Shown: positions 1 through 10,222, counted from the first letter of the stretch. The stretch: DNA of 64,000 nt from Rickettsia tillamookensis (GCF_016743795.2 NZ_CP060138.2:682001-746000); one strand, 5' to 3'. The notes: generated from the letters alone by a model not told the origin. A program made the numbers and translations.

Positions 1-1
1 C

Positions 2-487
2 GGATTTGATAAAGCATCAGATATAGGTCCGTTAATTAACTCTGCTGCCATAGAAAAAATACAAAAGCTACTTGCTGATGCACAAAATAAAGGAGCTAAA
101 TTAATTTGCGGCGGTAAAGCTGTTGATAATTTTATTGAGCCTACTATTATTATTGACTGTTTGGATAATATGGATATCTTTAGAACAGAAATATTCGGTC
201 CAGTGGTTGCGTGCTATAAATTTAAAGATTTGGATGAAGTAATAGAACGTGCAAATAATACCGAATACGGCTTGCAAGGATATGTATATTCAAATAATAT
301 ACCTGTGGCACAAATGATAGCGTCTAAGCTTGATTTTGGTATGGTATCAATTAACGACCCGTTACCTGCAAATGCAAAAGCACCTTTTGCAGGGCGTAAA
401 GCTTCAGGCTTTGGAGTTGAAGGCTCATTTGAAGGGATATTTGAATATCTAAATACTAAATATATAAATTTACAGAATATAATATAA
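2..487 (+). CDS. gabD: Aldehyde dehydrogenase, succinate-semialdehyde type (C-terminal part, 5' end outside window)
   Basis: The frame is open from the window edge and reads GFDKASDIGPLIN and then EIFGPVV, both typical of the C-terminal third of NAD(P)-dependent aldehyde dehydrogenases. The ending, APFAGRKASGFGVEGSFEGI followed by YLNTKYI, resembles GabD (APFGG.K.SG.GREGS...YLE.KY) more than other subfamilies. The family oxidises succinate semialdehyde to succinate in the cytosol. The catalytic Cys and Glu lie upstream of the window, so activity cannot be judged. The GabD assignment is by similarity of the tail only; a generic aldehyde dehydrogenase is the alternative. Confidence 0.85.
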   Translation, partial: GFDKASDIGPLINSAAIEKIQKLLADAQNKGAKLICGGKAVDNFIEPTIIIDCLDNMDIFRTEIFGPVVACYKFKDLDEVIERANNTEYGLQGYVYSNNIPVAQMIASKLDFGMVSINDPLPANAKAPFAGRKASGFGVEGSFEGIFEYLNTKYINLQNII

Positions 488-492
488 TAAAT

Positions 493-849
493 ATGCACAT
501 ATTTAGCGATGTTACGTCTGAATTAAAAGAGCAAATAGAAAGCATTATATCTATTATTTATGATCACAATGGCTCATTAAGTAATGAGTTAAATCAAATA
601 TTAGAAAAAAATGTATCATTACCGATGGAGTATTTTTATCCTATAACAAACCTAATAAAAATATTTAGTAATGCTGATATTAAACTACCTCTAGATCTTT
701 GTCGTACTTTAAGTACAGTACTACAAAATTTTTATAATGATCATTATGAGGAAATTGTAGGAGAAGAAGAGCCGGATAGTGATTTTGAAAACTTCACGGA
801 AGATGATAATAACTTAAACAATATTGATATTCTAGGGGTGGATGAATAA
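493..849 (+). CDS. Small acidic hypothetical protein
   Basis: A 118-residue protein starting 5 nt after the dehydrogenase stop and overlapping the next gene by 8 nt, so it is probably co-transcribed and translationally coupled to both. It has no signal peptide or membrane segment. The first 85 residues look helical (MHIFSDVTSELKEQIESI...), and the tail is strongly acidic (VGEEEPDSDFENFTEDDNN). I do not recognise a family. The tight packing and codon use like its neighbours support a real gene. Confidence 0.6.
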   Translation: MHIFSDVTSELKEQIESIISIIYDHNGSLSNELNQILEKNVSLPMEYFYPITNLIKIFSNADIKLPLDLCRTLSTVLQNFYNDHYEEIVGEEEPDSDFENFTEDDNNLNNIDILGVDE

Positions 850-1687
850 TAACACTCTAAAAATCTCAATAGTTTTACCGGTTTATAATAGAGAGAAGCT
901 ATTACCTTTTGCTATTGAGAGCTGCCTTAATCAAAGCTTTAAAGACTTTGAGCTTATTATTATTGATGATTGCTCAAAAGATAGTAGCGTTATAGTAGCT
1001 AGGAAATATGCAGAGCAGGATTCACGTATTAAAGTAATAGTAAATGAGAGCAATAAAAGATTACCGGCAAGTTTGAATGTGGCTTTTAAAGAGGCCAAGG
1101 GAGAGTATTTTACTTGGACTTCAGATGATAATCTTTTCCATGAAAATGCTTTAGAAAAAATGGTTAAGACACTTGATAATTCACCTGAGATAGGGCTTGT
1201 ATATACTGATTATACTTTAATCGATGAGCAAGGTAGTATAGGTGCAAGACTTTATCAAGAACCGCCTGAGTTTTTACCGATTAGAGATTGTGTCGGTGCA
1301 TGTTTCTTATATAGAGCCGATTTAGCAAGACAAATAGGGGGATATAATGAAAATATGCAGTTGGTGGATGATTATGAATATTGGCTTCGTTTTGGACTTG
1401 TTACGAAATTTGCTCATATACCGGAATCTTTATATTTCTACCGAGTACATGATCAAAGCTTAACAATAGAGCGTAAAATAGAAGCAAAACAGGCCAAAAG
1501 AGCTTTAAAAGAATTATTCAAAGATAAATATATTATTCCTGCTGAGATTAAACCTATAAATGATTTATATAATTGGTTTATTGAAGATAGAAATTTAAGC
1601 TCTTATTTTAGGTTATTTAAAATAATTATTTGTAGTCCGATAATTACTATTTCTTATATTATTAAAAATCTGAAAAGAATCAGGTGA
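842..1687 (+). CDS. Family 2 glycosyltransferase
   Basis: A 281-residue GT-A fold enzyme. The N-terminus reads ISIVLPVYNREKLLPFAIES, then LIIIDDCSKD (nucleotide-sugar-binding DD) near residue 42 and TWTSDDN (DxD-like metal site) near residue 96. VDDYEYWLRFG near residue 178 corresponds to the acceptor/base ED-like region. The last 40 residues are hydrophobic with basic residues (FRLFKIIICSPIITISYIIKNLKRIR) and may associate with the inner membrane. Such enzymes transfer sugars from activated donors into lipopolysaccharide or other surface glycans. Donor and acceptor cannot be told from sequence. It overlaps the upstream small gene by 8 nt. Confidence 0.88.
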   Translation: MNNNTLKISIVLPVYNREKLLPFAIESCLNQSFKDFELIIIDDCSKDSSVIVARKYAEQDSRIKVIVNESNKRLPASLNVAFKEAKGEYFTWTSDDNLFHENALEKMVKTLDNSPEIGLVYTDYTLIDEQGSIGARLYQEPPEFLPIRDCVGACFLYRADLARQIGGYNENMQLVDDYEYWLRFGLVTKFAHIPESLYFYRVHDQSLTIERKIEAKQAKRALKELFKDKYIIPAEIKPINDLYNWFIEDRNLSSYFRLFKIIICSPIITISYIIKNLKRIR

Positions 1688-1700
1688 TGCTTTAGAATAG

Positions 1701-1796
1701 TGTCATACCGTGGCTTGACCACGGTATCCAGTAAAAAACCTAAAGTAGCTAGTATTAATTATTTTGTGGATACCGTGGTCAAGCCACGGTATGACA
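1701..1796 (+). repeat. Rickettsia palindromic element, family A
   Basis: An imperfect palindrome of about 96 bp. The left arm is TGTCATACCGTGGCTTGACC and the right arm is its complement (GGTCAAGCCACGGTATGACA), with an AT-rich centre. It lies between the glycosyltransferase and uvrD. Its right arm is open in the uvrD frame and would add 13 codons to UvrD if an upstream ATG were used. The same arm type recurs at least nine more times in this window. Confidence 0.9.
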
Positions 1797-1802
1797 GGTA
1801 CA

Positions 1803-3764
1803 ATGCAAAATCAAGATTTCATACATACATTAAATCCACAACAGCAAAAAGCAGTTCTTCATACTGAAGGACCGCTTTTATTGCTTGCAGGTGCAGGGAC
1901 AGGTAAAACAAAAGTACTTACCTCAAGAATAGCTAATATTATTCACCAAAATTTAGCCTCACCTCAAAATATTCTAGCCGTTACTTTTACTAATAAAGCT
2001 GCTAAAGAAATGGCTGAAAGAGTTAACAGTCTAATTAATTGCTACGGTCTTAATATAGGCACTTTCCACTCAATGGCAGCTAGGATATTACGTGACCAAA
2101 TTGAGCATTTAAATCTTGGTTTAAATAATAGATTTACTATTATTAGTCATGATGATCAATTAAAACTAGTTAAAGATATAGTAAAACTAAAAGATATTGA
2201 TACTAAAAAATATGCTCCTAAATTAATACATATCATAATTTCGAGATGGAAAGATCAAGGATTATTACCAAGTAAACTATCAGCATCAGATACTAATTTA
2301 CCGTTACAGAGGGTGGCAAAACTTGTATATGAAGAATATCAGAAAAATTTACTTATTTCTAATGTTTTAGATTTTGGAGATTTGCTACTTTATAATAATG
2401 AGCTTTTTATTAAAAATCCTGAAATATTAAGATATTACCAGGAAAAATATCGATATATTTTAATCGATGAATATCAAGACACTAACGTTGTCCAGTATTT
2501 ATGGGCAAGAATGCTCGCAAGTTTATATAAAAATATTTGCTGTGTAGGGGATGATGATCAATCTATCTATGGTTGGCGAGGAGCGGAAGTCGGTAATATA
2601 TTACGTTTTGAAAAAGATTTTGCAGGTGCAACGATTATTAAATTAGAGCAGAATTATAGATCAACTTTGCCAATACTTGCTGCTGCTTCCAATGTTATTA
2701 ATAATAATAAAAACCGTCACGGTAAAACGTTATGGACGGATAGGGAAAGCGGTGAAAAGATAAAAATTATCTCTTGTTGGAGTGATAAAGAAGAAGCAAG
2801 ATATATAGCCGGCGAAATAGATAAATTAGTGAGAGAAGACCGATATAATGCCGGCAATATTGCAATATTAGTACGAGCCGGATTTCAAACAAGAAGTTTT
2901 GAGGAAGCGTTTATAAATAGTGCGATGCCTTATAAAATTATAGGCGGTTTACGGTTCTATGAACGTATGGAAATAAGAGACGTGCTTGCTTATATCCGTA
3001 TATCTTTAAATCAAAATGACAATCTAGCACTTGAGCGTATTATAAATGTGCCGAAAAGGGCAATAGGTGCCGCTAGCTTAAATAAAATTAGAGTCTATGC
3101 ACTTGAGCGAAATATTTCTAATTTCGCAGCCATTAAAGAAATGTTAGAAATGGGCGAGATTAAAGCAAAATCATATGAAACTCTAAAAGATTTGGTTACT
3201 AAAATCGATAATTGGCACGAAAGATTTAGTATAGATGCTCCAATAAACGTGGTTAAAGCAATACTTGATGATTCCGGTTACCTTGAAATGCTTCAAGAAG
3301 AAAAAACCGAAGAAGCATTCGGTAGAATCGAAAATATTAACGAAATGCTTAGAGCTATTGCTGAATTTAACGATATTCACGATTTTATCGAACATTCAAG
3401 CTTAGTTATGGAAAATGAAGTGCTTGAAACCAATTACGGTGGCTCTGTTACTATAATGACCCTGCATGCAGCTAAAGGGCTTGAGTTTGACGTGGTGTTT
3501 TTACCGGGTTGGGAAGAGGGGGTGTTTCCGTCTCAAAGATCTCTAGACGAAGATGGTGAAAAAGGCTTAGAAGAAGAACGCCGCATTGCTTATGTCGGCA
3601 TTACGAGAGCTAAAAAAGACCTTTACATTACTCATGCGGAAAGCCGAAAAATATTTTATGAAATAGTCCGTTCTTACCCTTCAAGGTTTATAACCGAAAT
3701 CCCTGACGAGATTACAATCAAAACCTCTTCTATAAAAAAATACAATTCTTTTTATAAGTTTTAA
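1803..3764 (+). CDS. uvrD: ATP-dependent DNA helicase UvrD/PcrA
   Basis: A superfamily 1A 3'-5' helicase acting in nucleotide-excision and mismatch repair. Motifs in order: Q-motif region LNPQQQKAV, Walker [18 protein letters not shown] (Ia), [10 protein letters not shown] (II), [12 protein letters not shown] (III), LEQNYRS (IV), [20 protein letters not shown] (V) and YVGITRAKK (VI). I chose the ATG at 1803 (MQNQDF...). A longer in-frame start at 1764 lies entirely inside the preceding palindromic element, and its 13 extra residues ([13 protein letters not shown]) are repeat-derived. The resulting 653 residues are a little shorter than the E. coli enzyme (about 720), with the shortfall in the C-terminal tail. 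Confidence 0.95.
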   Translation: MQNQDFIHTLNPQQQKAVLHTEGPLLLLAGAGTGKTKVLTSRIANIIHQNLASPQNILAVTFTNKAAKEMAERVNSLINCYGLNIGTFHSMAARILRDQIEHLNLGLNNRFTIISHDDQLKLVKDIVKLKDIDTKKYAPKLIHIIISRWKDQGLLPSKLSASDTNLPLQRVAKLVYEEYQKNLLISNVLDFGDLLLYNNELFIKNPEILRYYQEKYRYILIDEYQDTNVVQYLWARMLASLYKNICCVGDDDQSIYGWRGAEVGNILRFEKDFAGATIIKLEQNYRSTLPILAAASNVINNNKNRHGKTLWTDRESGEKIKIISCWSDKEEARYIAGEIDKLVREDRYNAGNIAILVRAGFQTRSFEEAFINSAMPYKIIGGLRFYERMEIRDVLAYIRISLNQNDNLALERIINVPKRAIGAASLNKIRVYALERNISNFAAIKEMLEMGEIKAKSYETLKDLVTKIDNWHERFSIDAPINVVKAILDDSGYLEMLQEEKTEEAFGRIENINEMLRAIAEFNDIHDFIEHSSLVMENEVLETNYGGSVTIMTLHAAKGLEFDVVFLPGWEEGVFPSQRSLDEDGEKGLEEERRIAYVGITRAKKDLYITHAESRKIFYEIVRSYPSRFITEIPDEITIKTSSIKKYNSFYKF

Positions 3765-3854
3765 TTAATTTTCATTCATAAATTTTAAAATGGTTTGCAT
3801 TCTTTAACTAATTATTATCTAATTTAATTAATAATAATTAATAGAGGGAGTAAT

Positions 3855-5099
3855 ATGCCAAGTGCCAACGAAATAATGTCGGGTCTAACTTCAGTAATTA
3901 GTGCTGTAGATACATATAGTAGTAGAATAGCTGAAAGCAATCCTGTAAATAAAATTCTAACAAGCTATGATGCATATCTTGGAGCGGTAGCACAAGGAAA
4001 AGAAGGAATCAGAAATTATTTACCTTCAGAAGGAATTGATTCATTAACAAATGATATTAATAAGCAATTTGAAGCTTGTGTAAAATTGGAAGGTTCGCCG
4101 CTAAAACAAGCTAAAATGAGATTTGCAGCCGCAAATTTAGAAGCTTCTTTAAAAGGTTTTGAGCTGCCTCTAGAAAAGAATACAGCATTTGATAATTTGT
4201 CTTATGCCGGGTTAGAGGAAAAAGAAGTTTTAGAGAAAGCCATACCCGCAGTAAAAGAAGCTATAATTAAATTAAACGGTGAAACTGTTTCTAGAGAAAA
4301 ATATGCTGAAGCAGTTATCAATGAAGCTTTGAATAATTTGAAAAAAGATCCAAAAATTTCTGCTGAATTACTTAAAAAATATGAGAATTTTATTACCCAA
4401 GGCGATAAAAGTAAGAAGTTTGTTAATGGAGAATTTCAGCCGGCAGTAATTCCGGGAAAAACTGATCAACTTGCGGAAGAAGCTATTAAAGCTGCTAATA
4501 AAGCTAAAGAAGCAATGAATAAAAATGTGATAGAAGCAGAACAAGTGACTATAGAAAATCCATATGCAGTTATAGATAATAAATTGAATACTAATGATAG
4601 TAAACTTGCAAATGATAATTTAAAAATTAAAATTGAACAGTATTTTGCCCCATTACTTGAGAGCAATAATCCTGCACTTGTTAACGGTACTAAAAAAGTA
4701 TTATCAGAGCTAAATCCTGGATATTTAACTGAACACGGATGGGGAGAAAGTATAGCATTAGAATTACAAAGAGTAGCTAAACCTAAGCTATGGCAAAGAA
4801 TAGTAGCAGTTTTTACCGGTACGGATTATGCTCAAAAAAATATAGATAAAGCAGTCGCTAACTTTAAAGAAAGTAATAGTCGACATATATATATGAAAAA
4901 TTTGCCGGAAGAACTAAAAAAGGAAGAACAAGCACCAAATAAAGAAATCAATATCGTAACAGCAAAAAAAGAGCAAGGTAAAGAGCAAAATAAAACAATA
5001 TCCCAAAGCTATGAGTCTTCTATATCAACCCCTATATCCCATGTTGATAAGCTTAATAAAAGTAAAGAGAGTGGGCAACAGTCAGGGCATAGTAAATAA
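3855..5099 (+). CDS. Rickettsia-type hypothetical protein, tandem paralogue 1
   Basis: A 414-residue, highly charged and mostly alpha-helical protein with no signal peptide or membrane span. It is preceded by a good ribosome binding site (AGAGGGAG, 7 nt before the ATG). Residues about 90-180 (LKGFELPLEKNTAFDNLSYAG ... LLKKYENFITQGDKSKKF) match the next gene almost motif for motif, so the two are tandem duplicates. The tail from about residue 350 is polar, low complexity and rich in K, E, Q and S. I do not recognise a function. A secreted effector is conceivable because of the soluble helical design and variable tail, but nothing in the sequence proves it. Confidence 0.75.
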   Translation: MPSANEIMSGLTSVISAVDTYSSRIAESNPVNKILTSYDAYLGAVAQGKEGIRNYLPSEGIDSLTNDINKQFEACVKLEGSPLKQAKMRFAAANLEASLKGFELPLEKNTAFDNLSYAGLEEKEVLEKAIPAVKEAIIKLNGETVSREKYAEAVINEALNNLKKDPKISAELLKKYENFITQGDKSKKFVNGEFQPAVIPGKTDQLAEEAIKAANKAKEAMNKNVIEAEQVTIENPYAVIDNKLNTNDSKLANDNLKIKIEQYFAPLLESNNPALVNGTKKVLSELNPGYLTEHGWGESIALELQRVAKPKLWQRIVAVFTGTDYAQKNIDKAVANFKESNSRHIYMKNLPEELKKEEQAPNKEINIVTAKKEQGKEQNKTISQSYESSISTPISHVDKLNKSKESGQQSGHSK

Positions 5100-5187
5100 T
5101 GATTTATATGATAATATAGTTGCGAATTTTTAAGAAGTTTGATAATTTGGTTCTCATTATATCAAATAACTTAATAATGAGTATTAT

Positions 5188-6552
5188 ATGGCAGAAATTA
5201 TAACTAATATAAATGATACTATTGAAAAAATTAAAAAAAACGAGGAAGTAACTGAGATATCGGCTGCAGTAAAAGGTAAAATAGGTGATATAAAAAACGT
5301 AGATAGTAGATTAGATACTTTGAATAAAAATATTGTTACTCTAGACCCTATTCAACAATATTTACAATCTGAAGAATATATCACTAGTACGCTTGAAGTA
5401 CTTGCCAGTAAAATTATTAGTGAAGTTGTAGAAAATAAAGATATACAAAAATTAGTAGATAATTTGCATATCAATTTAGGACAAGATACAAAACTAATAC
5501 CTAGTGCAGCAGATAAGTTAAAGTTTGATGTTGCAAGGGCTGAAGCAGCACTTAAGGGCTTTGTACTTCCTCTAAATAAAGGAGGACCTTTTGATGAATT
5601 ATCATTTATGGGTATAGAAAATGAAGAAGAAATCTTTGCCAATCCTATAAGAGCAACTAAAGAAGCATTAATAGCCGTAAGCGGAAATTCTATACCTAAA
5701 GAGCAATATGCACAGGCTGTAAAAGATAAAGCTATAGAAATCTTAAAACAAGATCCTAAAAACACTCCGGAAAAACTTGAGAAATATGAAAAATTTATTA
5801 TTCAAGGAGATAAAAATCAAAAATTTAATGAAGATAGTAAGCAGTTTATCCCAAGAGTAAATCAATTATCTCAAGCGGAATTTAAGGAATTACAAAACGC
5901 AGCCACTTATACGGTTCAGCAAATTAGTAATAGATTAGAAAAAAATAATAAAATTAGTAAGCAATTAGAACAAACTATTATGCTTACTAACTCATCAGGT
6001 ATAAAGAATCCTGAAATAATAATAAGGGAATTAAATAAGTTAGATTCTACTTATCTAACTGAAAATAGTACTAAAATAGCCACTGAATTAAAAGATATTA
6101 ATGATAGAGGTACTTCTTTATGGGAAAAATTTAAATCAATTTTTACAGGGAAAGATTATTTAGGACAAAGATTAGAAAAAGTTGTAAATGAATATATGAT
6201 TAAAAGTGATGAGTATGTAGTAAAAGAAATTAATAATAAAATCTTTTCAAATGCTTTAACAAATCCTGAAATTGCTGAAGGTCTAACAAAATTTTTGAAT
6301 GAAAATAAAGATAAAGCAGCAACTAATCCTGAATTTAAAAATTTAATTCCTAGTACGGGTGAGCCTATTATAGTTCAACCGCAACAAGTTAATAATTTTA
6401 ATTTAGCGGAACTCAGAAAAATCAATCCAATATCATTTGATAAAACCATATTTGAAGATTTAATAAAACTAAGAAGTTCTAATATAAAACCTCCGCAAAC
6501 TACTCCTAATACTTCTACTAAAAATCAAGAAGCAGTAAGAAGTAAGGGTTAA
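5188..6552 (+). CDS. Rickettsia-type hypothetical protein, tandem paralogue 2
   Basis: A 454-residue soluble helical protein, paralogous to the gene just upstream. It shares LKGFVLPLNKGGPFDELSFMG, a conserved KEQYAQAV segment, KYEKFIIQGDKNQKF, and the later LWEKFKSIFTGKDYLGQ block (LWQRIVAVFTGTDYAQK in the first copy). The C-terminal 60 residues are Pro/Gln/Thr/Asn-rich and probably disordered. No enzymatic motif, signal peptide or membrane segment is visible. The divergence between copies is high enough that the duplication is not recent. Function unknown. Confidence 0.75.
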   Translation: MAEIITNINDTIEKIKKNEEVTEISAAVKGKIGDIKNVDSRLDTLNKNIVTLDPIQQYLQSEEYITSTLEVLASKIISEVVENKDIQKLVDNLHINLGQDTKLIPSAADKLKFDVARAEAALKGFVLPLNKGGPFDELSFMGIENEEEIFANPIRATKEALIAVSGNSIPKEQYAQAVKDKAIEILKQDPKNTPEKLEKYEKFIIQGDKNQKFNEDSKQFIPRVNQLSQAEFKELQNAATYTVQQISNRLEKNNKISKQLEQTIMLTNSSGIKNPEIIIRELNKLDSTYLTENSTKIATELKDINDRGTSLWEKFKSIFTGKDYLGQRLEKVVNEYMIKSDEYVVKEINNKIFSNALTNPEIAEGLTKFLNENKDKAATNPEFKNLIPSTGEPIIVQPQQVNNFNLAELRKINPISFDKTIFEDLIKLRSSNIKPPQTTPNTSTKNQEAVRSKG

Positions 6553-6570
6553 ATTTTAATATGCGTTACA

Positions 6571-6753
6571 TGTCATCCCCGCAAAAGTGGGGCGTTGTTG
6601 CATGGCTTGGTTTTTGTGTTGTCATCCCGTGATTTATTCACGGGATCCAGTTAAAAATACTAATATTATTAGTATTTTTAGTTGTTTTACTGGATACCGT
6701 GGACAAGCCACGGTATGACATCCAGTACGTTTTTCAAGCCATGCAACAACACT
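6571..6753 (+). repeat. Nested palindromic elements (shell with family A inside)
   Basis: Perfect 16-bp inverted arms, GTTGTTGCATGGCTTG at 6594-6609 and CAAGCCATGCAACAAC at 6735-6750, enclose a complete family A palindrome at 6620-6720 (TGTCATCCCGTGATTTATTC ... GGACAAGCCACGGTATGACA). A fragment of a third element (TGTCATCCCCGCAAAAGTGG) abuts on the left at 6571-6590. The nest lies between two convergent genes and could also act as a bidirectional terminator. Confidence 0.9.
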
Positions 6754-6783
6754 CAAAGCCTTTTGCAATAACAATATTTACCT

Positions 6784-7785
6784 TTAGTTAGGAATGGTTG
6801 GCGGAACGGTTAAATATTCCTCCTTCCATAGCTCGTTATAAAGAATAGGGTCGATATTACCGCCTGAGATTAGTACTAGTAATTTTTGAGGTTTGGATTG
6901 TGTTTTTAACCAATTTACCACTGAAACCATATTTATACTACTTGACGGCTCGCATATAACTTTAAGTAAATGAGTAAGCCACGCCGTCCAGTAATATATT
7001 TCATATTCTTCTGCTAAATAAAAATGATCAAGTTTTTTCAGATATTCAAATGTACGAGCTGATACACTCAAGGTTTTAAGACCGTCTGCGATGGTAGTCG
7101 GTGCATCATCAAATCTATATATTGAGCCGTTTTTAACTGATAAATAAGCATCATTCGCCGTAAGAGGCTCTGAACCTATTAACAAGCTTGTAGGTGATAT
7201 TAATTCCTTGGCAAGATATGAGCCGGAAATTAAACCGCCGCCGCCGCAAGAGGCAAAAATAGCATCAGGACTAAAGCCTAGCTGCTGTAATGCTTCATAG
7301 CATAACGTGCCTGCTCCTGCTATTGTAGAATCACTATCGGAAGGATGTATATAGTAAAATCCTTGCTTTTCATCTTCTTTTGCTTTTTCTTCCGCTTCTT
7401 GTCTAGTATTTGTATATATAACTTCACCGCCGTAATAAAGGGCTGCTTGCTGTTTTACTTTTGAAGTATTTAACGGTAAATAAATCCTTGTTTTAATACC
7501 GAATAATTTACTTGCATAAGCAAGACCAATCCCATGGTTACCCGTACTATAACCGACTATTTTATCAGGTAACTTTCTTTGCTCTTTTAATTCCAATAAA
7601 TGATTTAACACTCCTCTAACTTTGAATGCACCGGTTTTTTGTAATGATTCAACCTTAAAAAAAATCTCATGACCGAGCATCTCATTTAAGCTTTCAGAGT
7701 GAACGATCGGAGTTAAATGTAGATATTGTTTTATTCTATTATGTGCAGTAGCTACATTTTGAGAAGATTGTAGTAATAAATTCAT
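6784..7785 (-). CDS. PLP-dependent threonine/serine dehydratase-like protein (fold type II)
   Basis: A 333-residue single-domain enzyme of the serine racemase / catabolic threonine dehydratase family. Visible features are LTPIVHS near residue 28, the PLP-lysine motif KTGAFKVRG near residue 55, STGNHGIGLAYA (phosphate and substrate loop) near 89, the glycine loop SCGGGGLISG near 179, and SGGNID near the C-terminus. There is no C-terminal ACT regulatory domain, so it resembles the short catabolic or racemase type rather than biosynthetic IlvA. The reaction would be deamination (or racemisation) of Ser/Thr or a 3-hydroxyaspartate relative. The exact substrate is not resolvable here. It lies alone on the minus strand, divergent from lon. 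Confidence 0.85.
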   Translation of the reverse strand: MNLLLQSSQNVATAHNRIKQYLHLTPIVHSESLNEMLGHEIFFKVESLQKTGAFKVRGVLNHLLELKEQRKLPDKIVGYSTGNHGIGLAYASKLFGIKTRIYLPLNTSKVKQQAALYYGGEVIYTNTRQEAEEKAKEDEKQGFYYIHPSDSDSTIAGAGTLCYEALQQLGFSPDAIFASCGGGGLISGSYLAKELISPTSLLIGSEPLTANDAYLSVKNGSIYRFDDAPTTIADGLKTLSVSARTFEYLKKLDHFYLAEEYEIYYWTAWLTHLLKVICEPSSSINMVSVVNWLKTQSKPQKLLVLISGGNIDPILYNELWKEEYLTVPPTIPN

Positions 7786-7807
7786 AAATATAATTAATAA
7801 AGATGGC

Positions 7808-7836
7808 TTGAAATCGCATTTATACTATATTATATA
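7808..7836 (+). promoter_or_regulatory. Probable lon promoter
   Basis: TTGAAA at 7808-7813 and TATATA at 7831-7836 with a 17-nt spacer, about 35 nt upstream of the lon ATG. The -35 is preceded by C, giving CTTGAAA, which equals the heat-shock sigma-32 -35 consensus. No CCCCAT-type -10 is present, so heat-shock control is only a possibility. Confidence 0.45.
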
Positions 7837-7870
7837 GTTAATAATTAGAAATTTTAAAAGGTTTTAATTG

Positions 7871-10207
7871 ATGAATAAAAAATCCCTGCCGCTTATGGCA
7901 TTACGAGATATGGTAGTATTCCCGGGAGTAATTGCTCCTATTTTTGTGGGTAGGCAAAAATCTCTGCAAGCACTCTCTCATACTACCCTTTCCGAGGAAG
8001 ATAATAGTAAATATATTTTAGTAACTTTACAGAAAAAATTTGATCAAGAAAACCCTAGTAAACACGAACTTTATAACACAGCTATACTTGCCAAGATTAT
8101 CCAAATAGTGAAGTTGCCTAATAATACGGCAAAAATCTTAATAGAAGCAGTAGCAAGAGTAAAGCTAAGCAATATCAAAGGTGAAAAAGCTTTTGAAGCA
8201 AATTATGAAATTATTCCGGATGAGGAAATATTTGACGTTAATAACATGCGTTCATTAGTGGATAATGCAGTACAATTATTTAGTAAATATGCGATTAATG
8301 ATAAGAAAGTTAATGCGGAAATTATTGAAACTATCAATAAAGAAATAAGTAATAGCACTAATTTTATAAATATTATAAATATATTAGCTTCACATCTGAT
8401 AACTTCACTTGAGGCAAAGCAGCATTTATTAGAAGAAACTAGTCCTTTTAAGCGTATCACTACGGTTATTAGTACGCTTACTTCCAATATAGTAAATTCA
8501 GAAACCGAGCAGGCATTGCAGCAAAGAGTAAGAAAGCAAATCGAAAAAACGCAGCGTGATTATTATCTGCACGAACAAATGAAAGCTATTCAAAAGGAGC
8601 TTGATGAAGATAAATCAGAACTTGCCGATATCGAGAAAAAAATTAAAAGTTTAAAATTATCTAAAGAAGCTAAAGAGAAAGCAGAATCAGAGCTTAAAAA
8701 ACTCCGTAGTATGAATCAAATGTCGGCAGAGTCGGGAGTGACGCGTAATTATCTTGAGACTTTGCTAAGTTTGCCTTGGGGTAAATACGATAATAGTAAA
8801 ATAGATATTAACCAAGCGGAGAAAATTTTAAATCGTGACCATTTTGGACTCGAAAAAGTTAAAGAACGAATTATAGAATATTTAGCGGTATTACAGCGTT
8901 CAAGTAAAATTAGAGGACCTATATTATGTTTAATCGGTCCGCCAGGGGTCGGTAAAACTTCGTTAGTCAAATCTATTGCCGAAGGAATGGGCAGAAAATA
9001 TACTAAATTTGCTCTCGGTGGTGTTAGAGACGAAGCAGAAATCAGAGGGCATAGAAAAACTTACCTTGGATCAATGCCCGGTAAAATTTTAGGTCAACTT
9101 AAGAAAGTTAAGACTAGTAATCCTGTAATGCTGCTTGATGAAATCGATAAAATGAGTTCTGACTTTAGAGGTGATCCGGCATCTGCTTTACTTGAGGTAT
9201 TAGATCCTGAGCAGAATAGTCACTTTGTTGATCATTATCTAGAAGTGGAATATGATCTATCAAATGTAATATTTATTGCTACTGCTAACTCTCATGATTT
9301 ACCTAGAGCTTTAAGTGATAGAATGGAGAAAATATATATTTCCGGTTATGTAGAGGAAGAAAAGCTCCAAATCGCCAAAAATTATTTAGTGCCGAAACAA
9401 TTTAAAGCACATAAAATCAAAAAAGATGAAATTACTATATCCGAAGCAGCAATTTTAGATTTAATTAGATATTATACCAAGGAATCAGGTGTAAGAGCTT
9501 TAGAACGTGAAATAGGAGCGTTAACTAGAAAAGCATTAAAGCAAATTTTAGCAGATAAAAGTGTTAAGCATATTGCCATAGATAGTAATAATCTTGAAGA
9601 ATTTTTAGGGGCTAAAAAATATAATTTCGGACTTGCCGAAAAAGAAGATCAAGTAGGAAGTACCACAGGGCTTGCTTATACTGAAGTAGGAGGAGAGCTT
9701 TTAACTATAGAGGCTTTAGCATTTCCAGGGAAGGGTGAAATAAAGACCACCGGAAAGCTCGGTGATGTTATGAAAGAATCGGCAATGGCTGCCTATAGTT
9801 GTTTTAGAAGCAGAGCAACAAATTTTGGATTAAAATACGACAATTATAAAGATTTTGATATTCACATTCACGTACCAGCCGGAGCTATTCCAAAAGATGG
9901 ACCGTCTGCCGGTTGTGCTTTGTTTACTACTATTGTTTCGTTAATGACTAAAATACCCGTACACCGCACTGTAGCAATGACCGGTGAAATTACTTTAAGA
10001 GGAAATGTTTTACCTATCGGTGGTCTTAAAGAGAAGTTACTTGCTGCGAGTAGGGGAGGGATTAAAACCGTATTAATTCCTGAGGAGAATGTTAAAGACT
10101 TAAAAGATATACCGCCGAATATAAAAGAAAGCCTAGAAATTATATCCGTGTCAAACATAGACCAAGTACTTAAGCATGCTTTGGTAGAAACGCCGATAAA
10201 TAAATAG
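7871..10207 (+). CDS. lon: ATP-dependent protease La (Lon)
   Basis: A cytosolic AAA+ serine protease of 778 residues, normal for LonA, that degrades misfolded and regulatory proteins. Order of domains: N-terminal substrate domain starting LPLMALRDMVVFPGVIAPIFVGR, coiled-coil (about 210-285), and AAA+ module with Walker A GPPGVGKTS near residue 357 and Walker B MLLDEIDKM near 420. The C-terminal protease domain carries the catalytic Ser in DGPSAGCA and the Lys in GGLKEKLLAA. I chose the ATG at 7871; the preceding in-frame TTG at 7868 adds only one residue. It is the left neighbour of the Sca autotransporter locus. Confidence 0.97.
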   Translation: MNKKSLPLMALRDMVVFPGVIAPIFVGRQKSLQALSHTTLSEEDNSKYILVTLQKKFDQENPSKHELYNTAILAKIIQIVKLPNNTAKILIEAVARVKLSNIKGEKAFEANYEIIPDEEIFDVNNMRSLVDNAVQLFSKYAINDKKVNAEIIETINKEISNSTNFINIINILASHLITSLEAKQHLLEETSPFKRITTVISTLTSNIVNSETEQALQQRVRKQIEKTQRDYYLHEQMKAIQKELDEDKSELADIEKKIKSLKLSKEAKEKAESELKKLRSMNQMSAESGVTRNYLETLLSLPWGKYDNSKIDINQAEKILNRDHFGLEKVKERIIEYLAVLQRSSKIRGPILCLIGPPGVGKTSLVKSIAEGMGRKYTKFALGGVRDEAEIRGHRKTYLGSMPGKILGQLKKVKTSNPVMLLDEIDKMSSDFRGDPASALLEVLDPEQNSHFVDHYLEVEYDLSNVIFIATANSHDLPRALSDRMEKIYISGYVEEEKLQIAKNYLVPKQFKAHKIKKDEITISEAAILDLIRYYTKESGVRALEREIGALTRKALKQILADKSVKHIAIDSNNLEEFLGAKKYNFGLAEKEDQVGSTTGLAYTEVGGELLTIEALAFPGKGEIKTTGKLGDVMKESAMAAYSCFRSRATNFGLKYDNYKDFDIHIHVPAGAIPKDGPSAGCALFTTIVSLMTKIPVHRTVAMTGEITLRGNVLPIGGLKEKLLAASRGGIKTVLIPEENVKDLKDIPPNIKESLEIISVSNIDQVLKHALVETPINK

Positions 10208-10222
10208 AGTCGGTCATACGAC

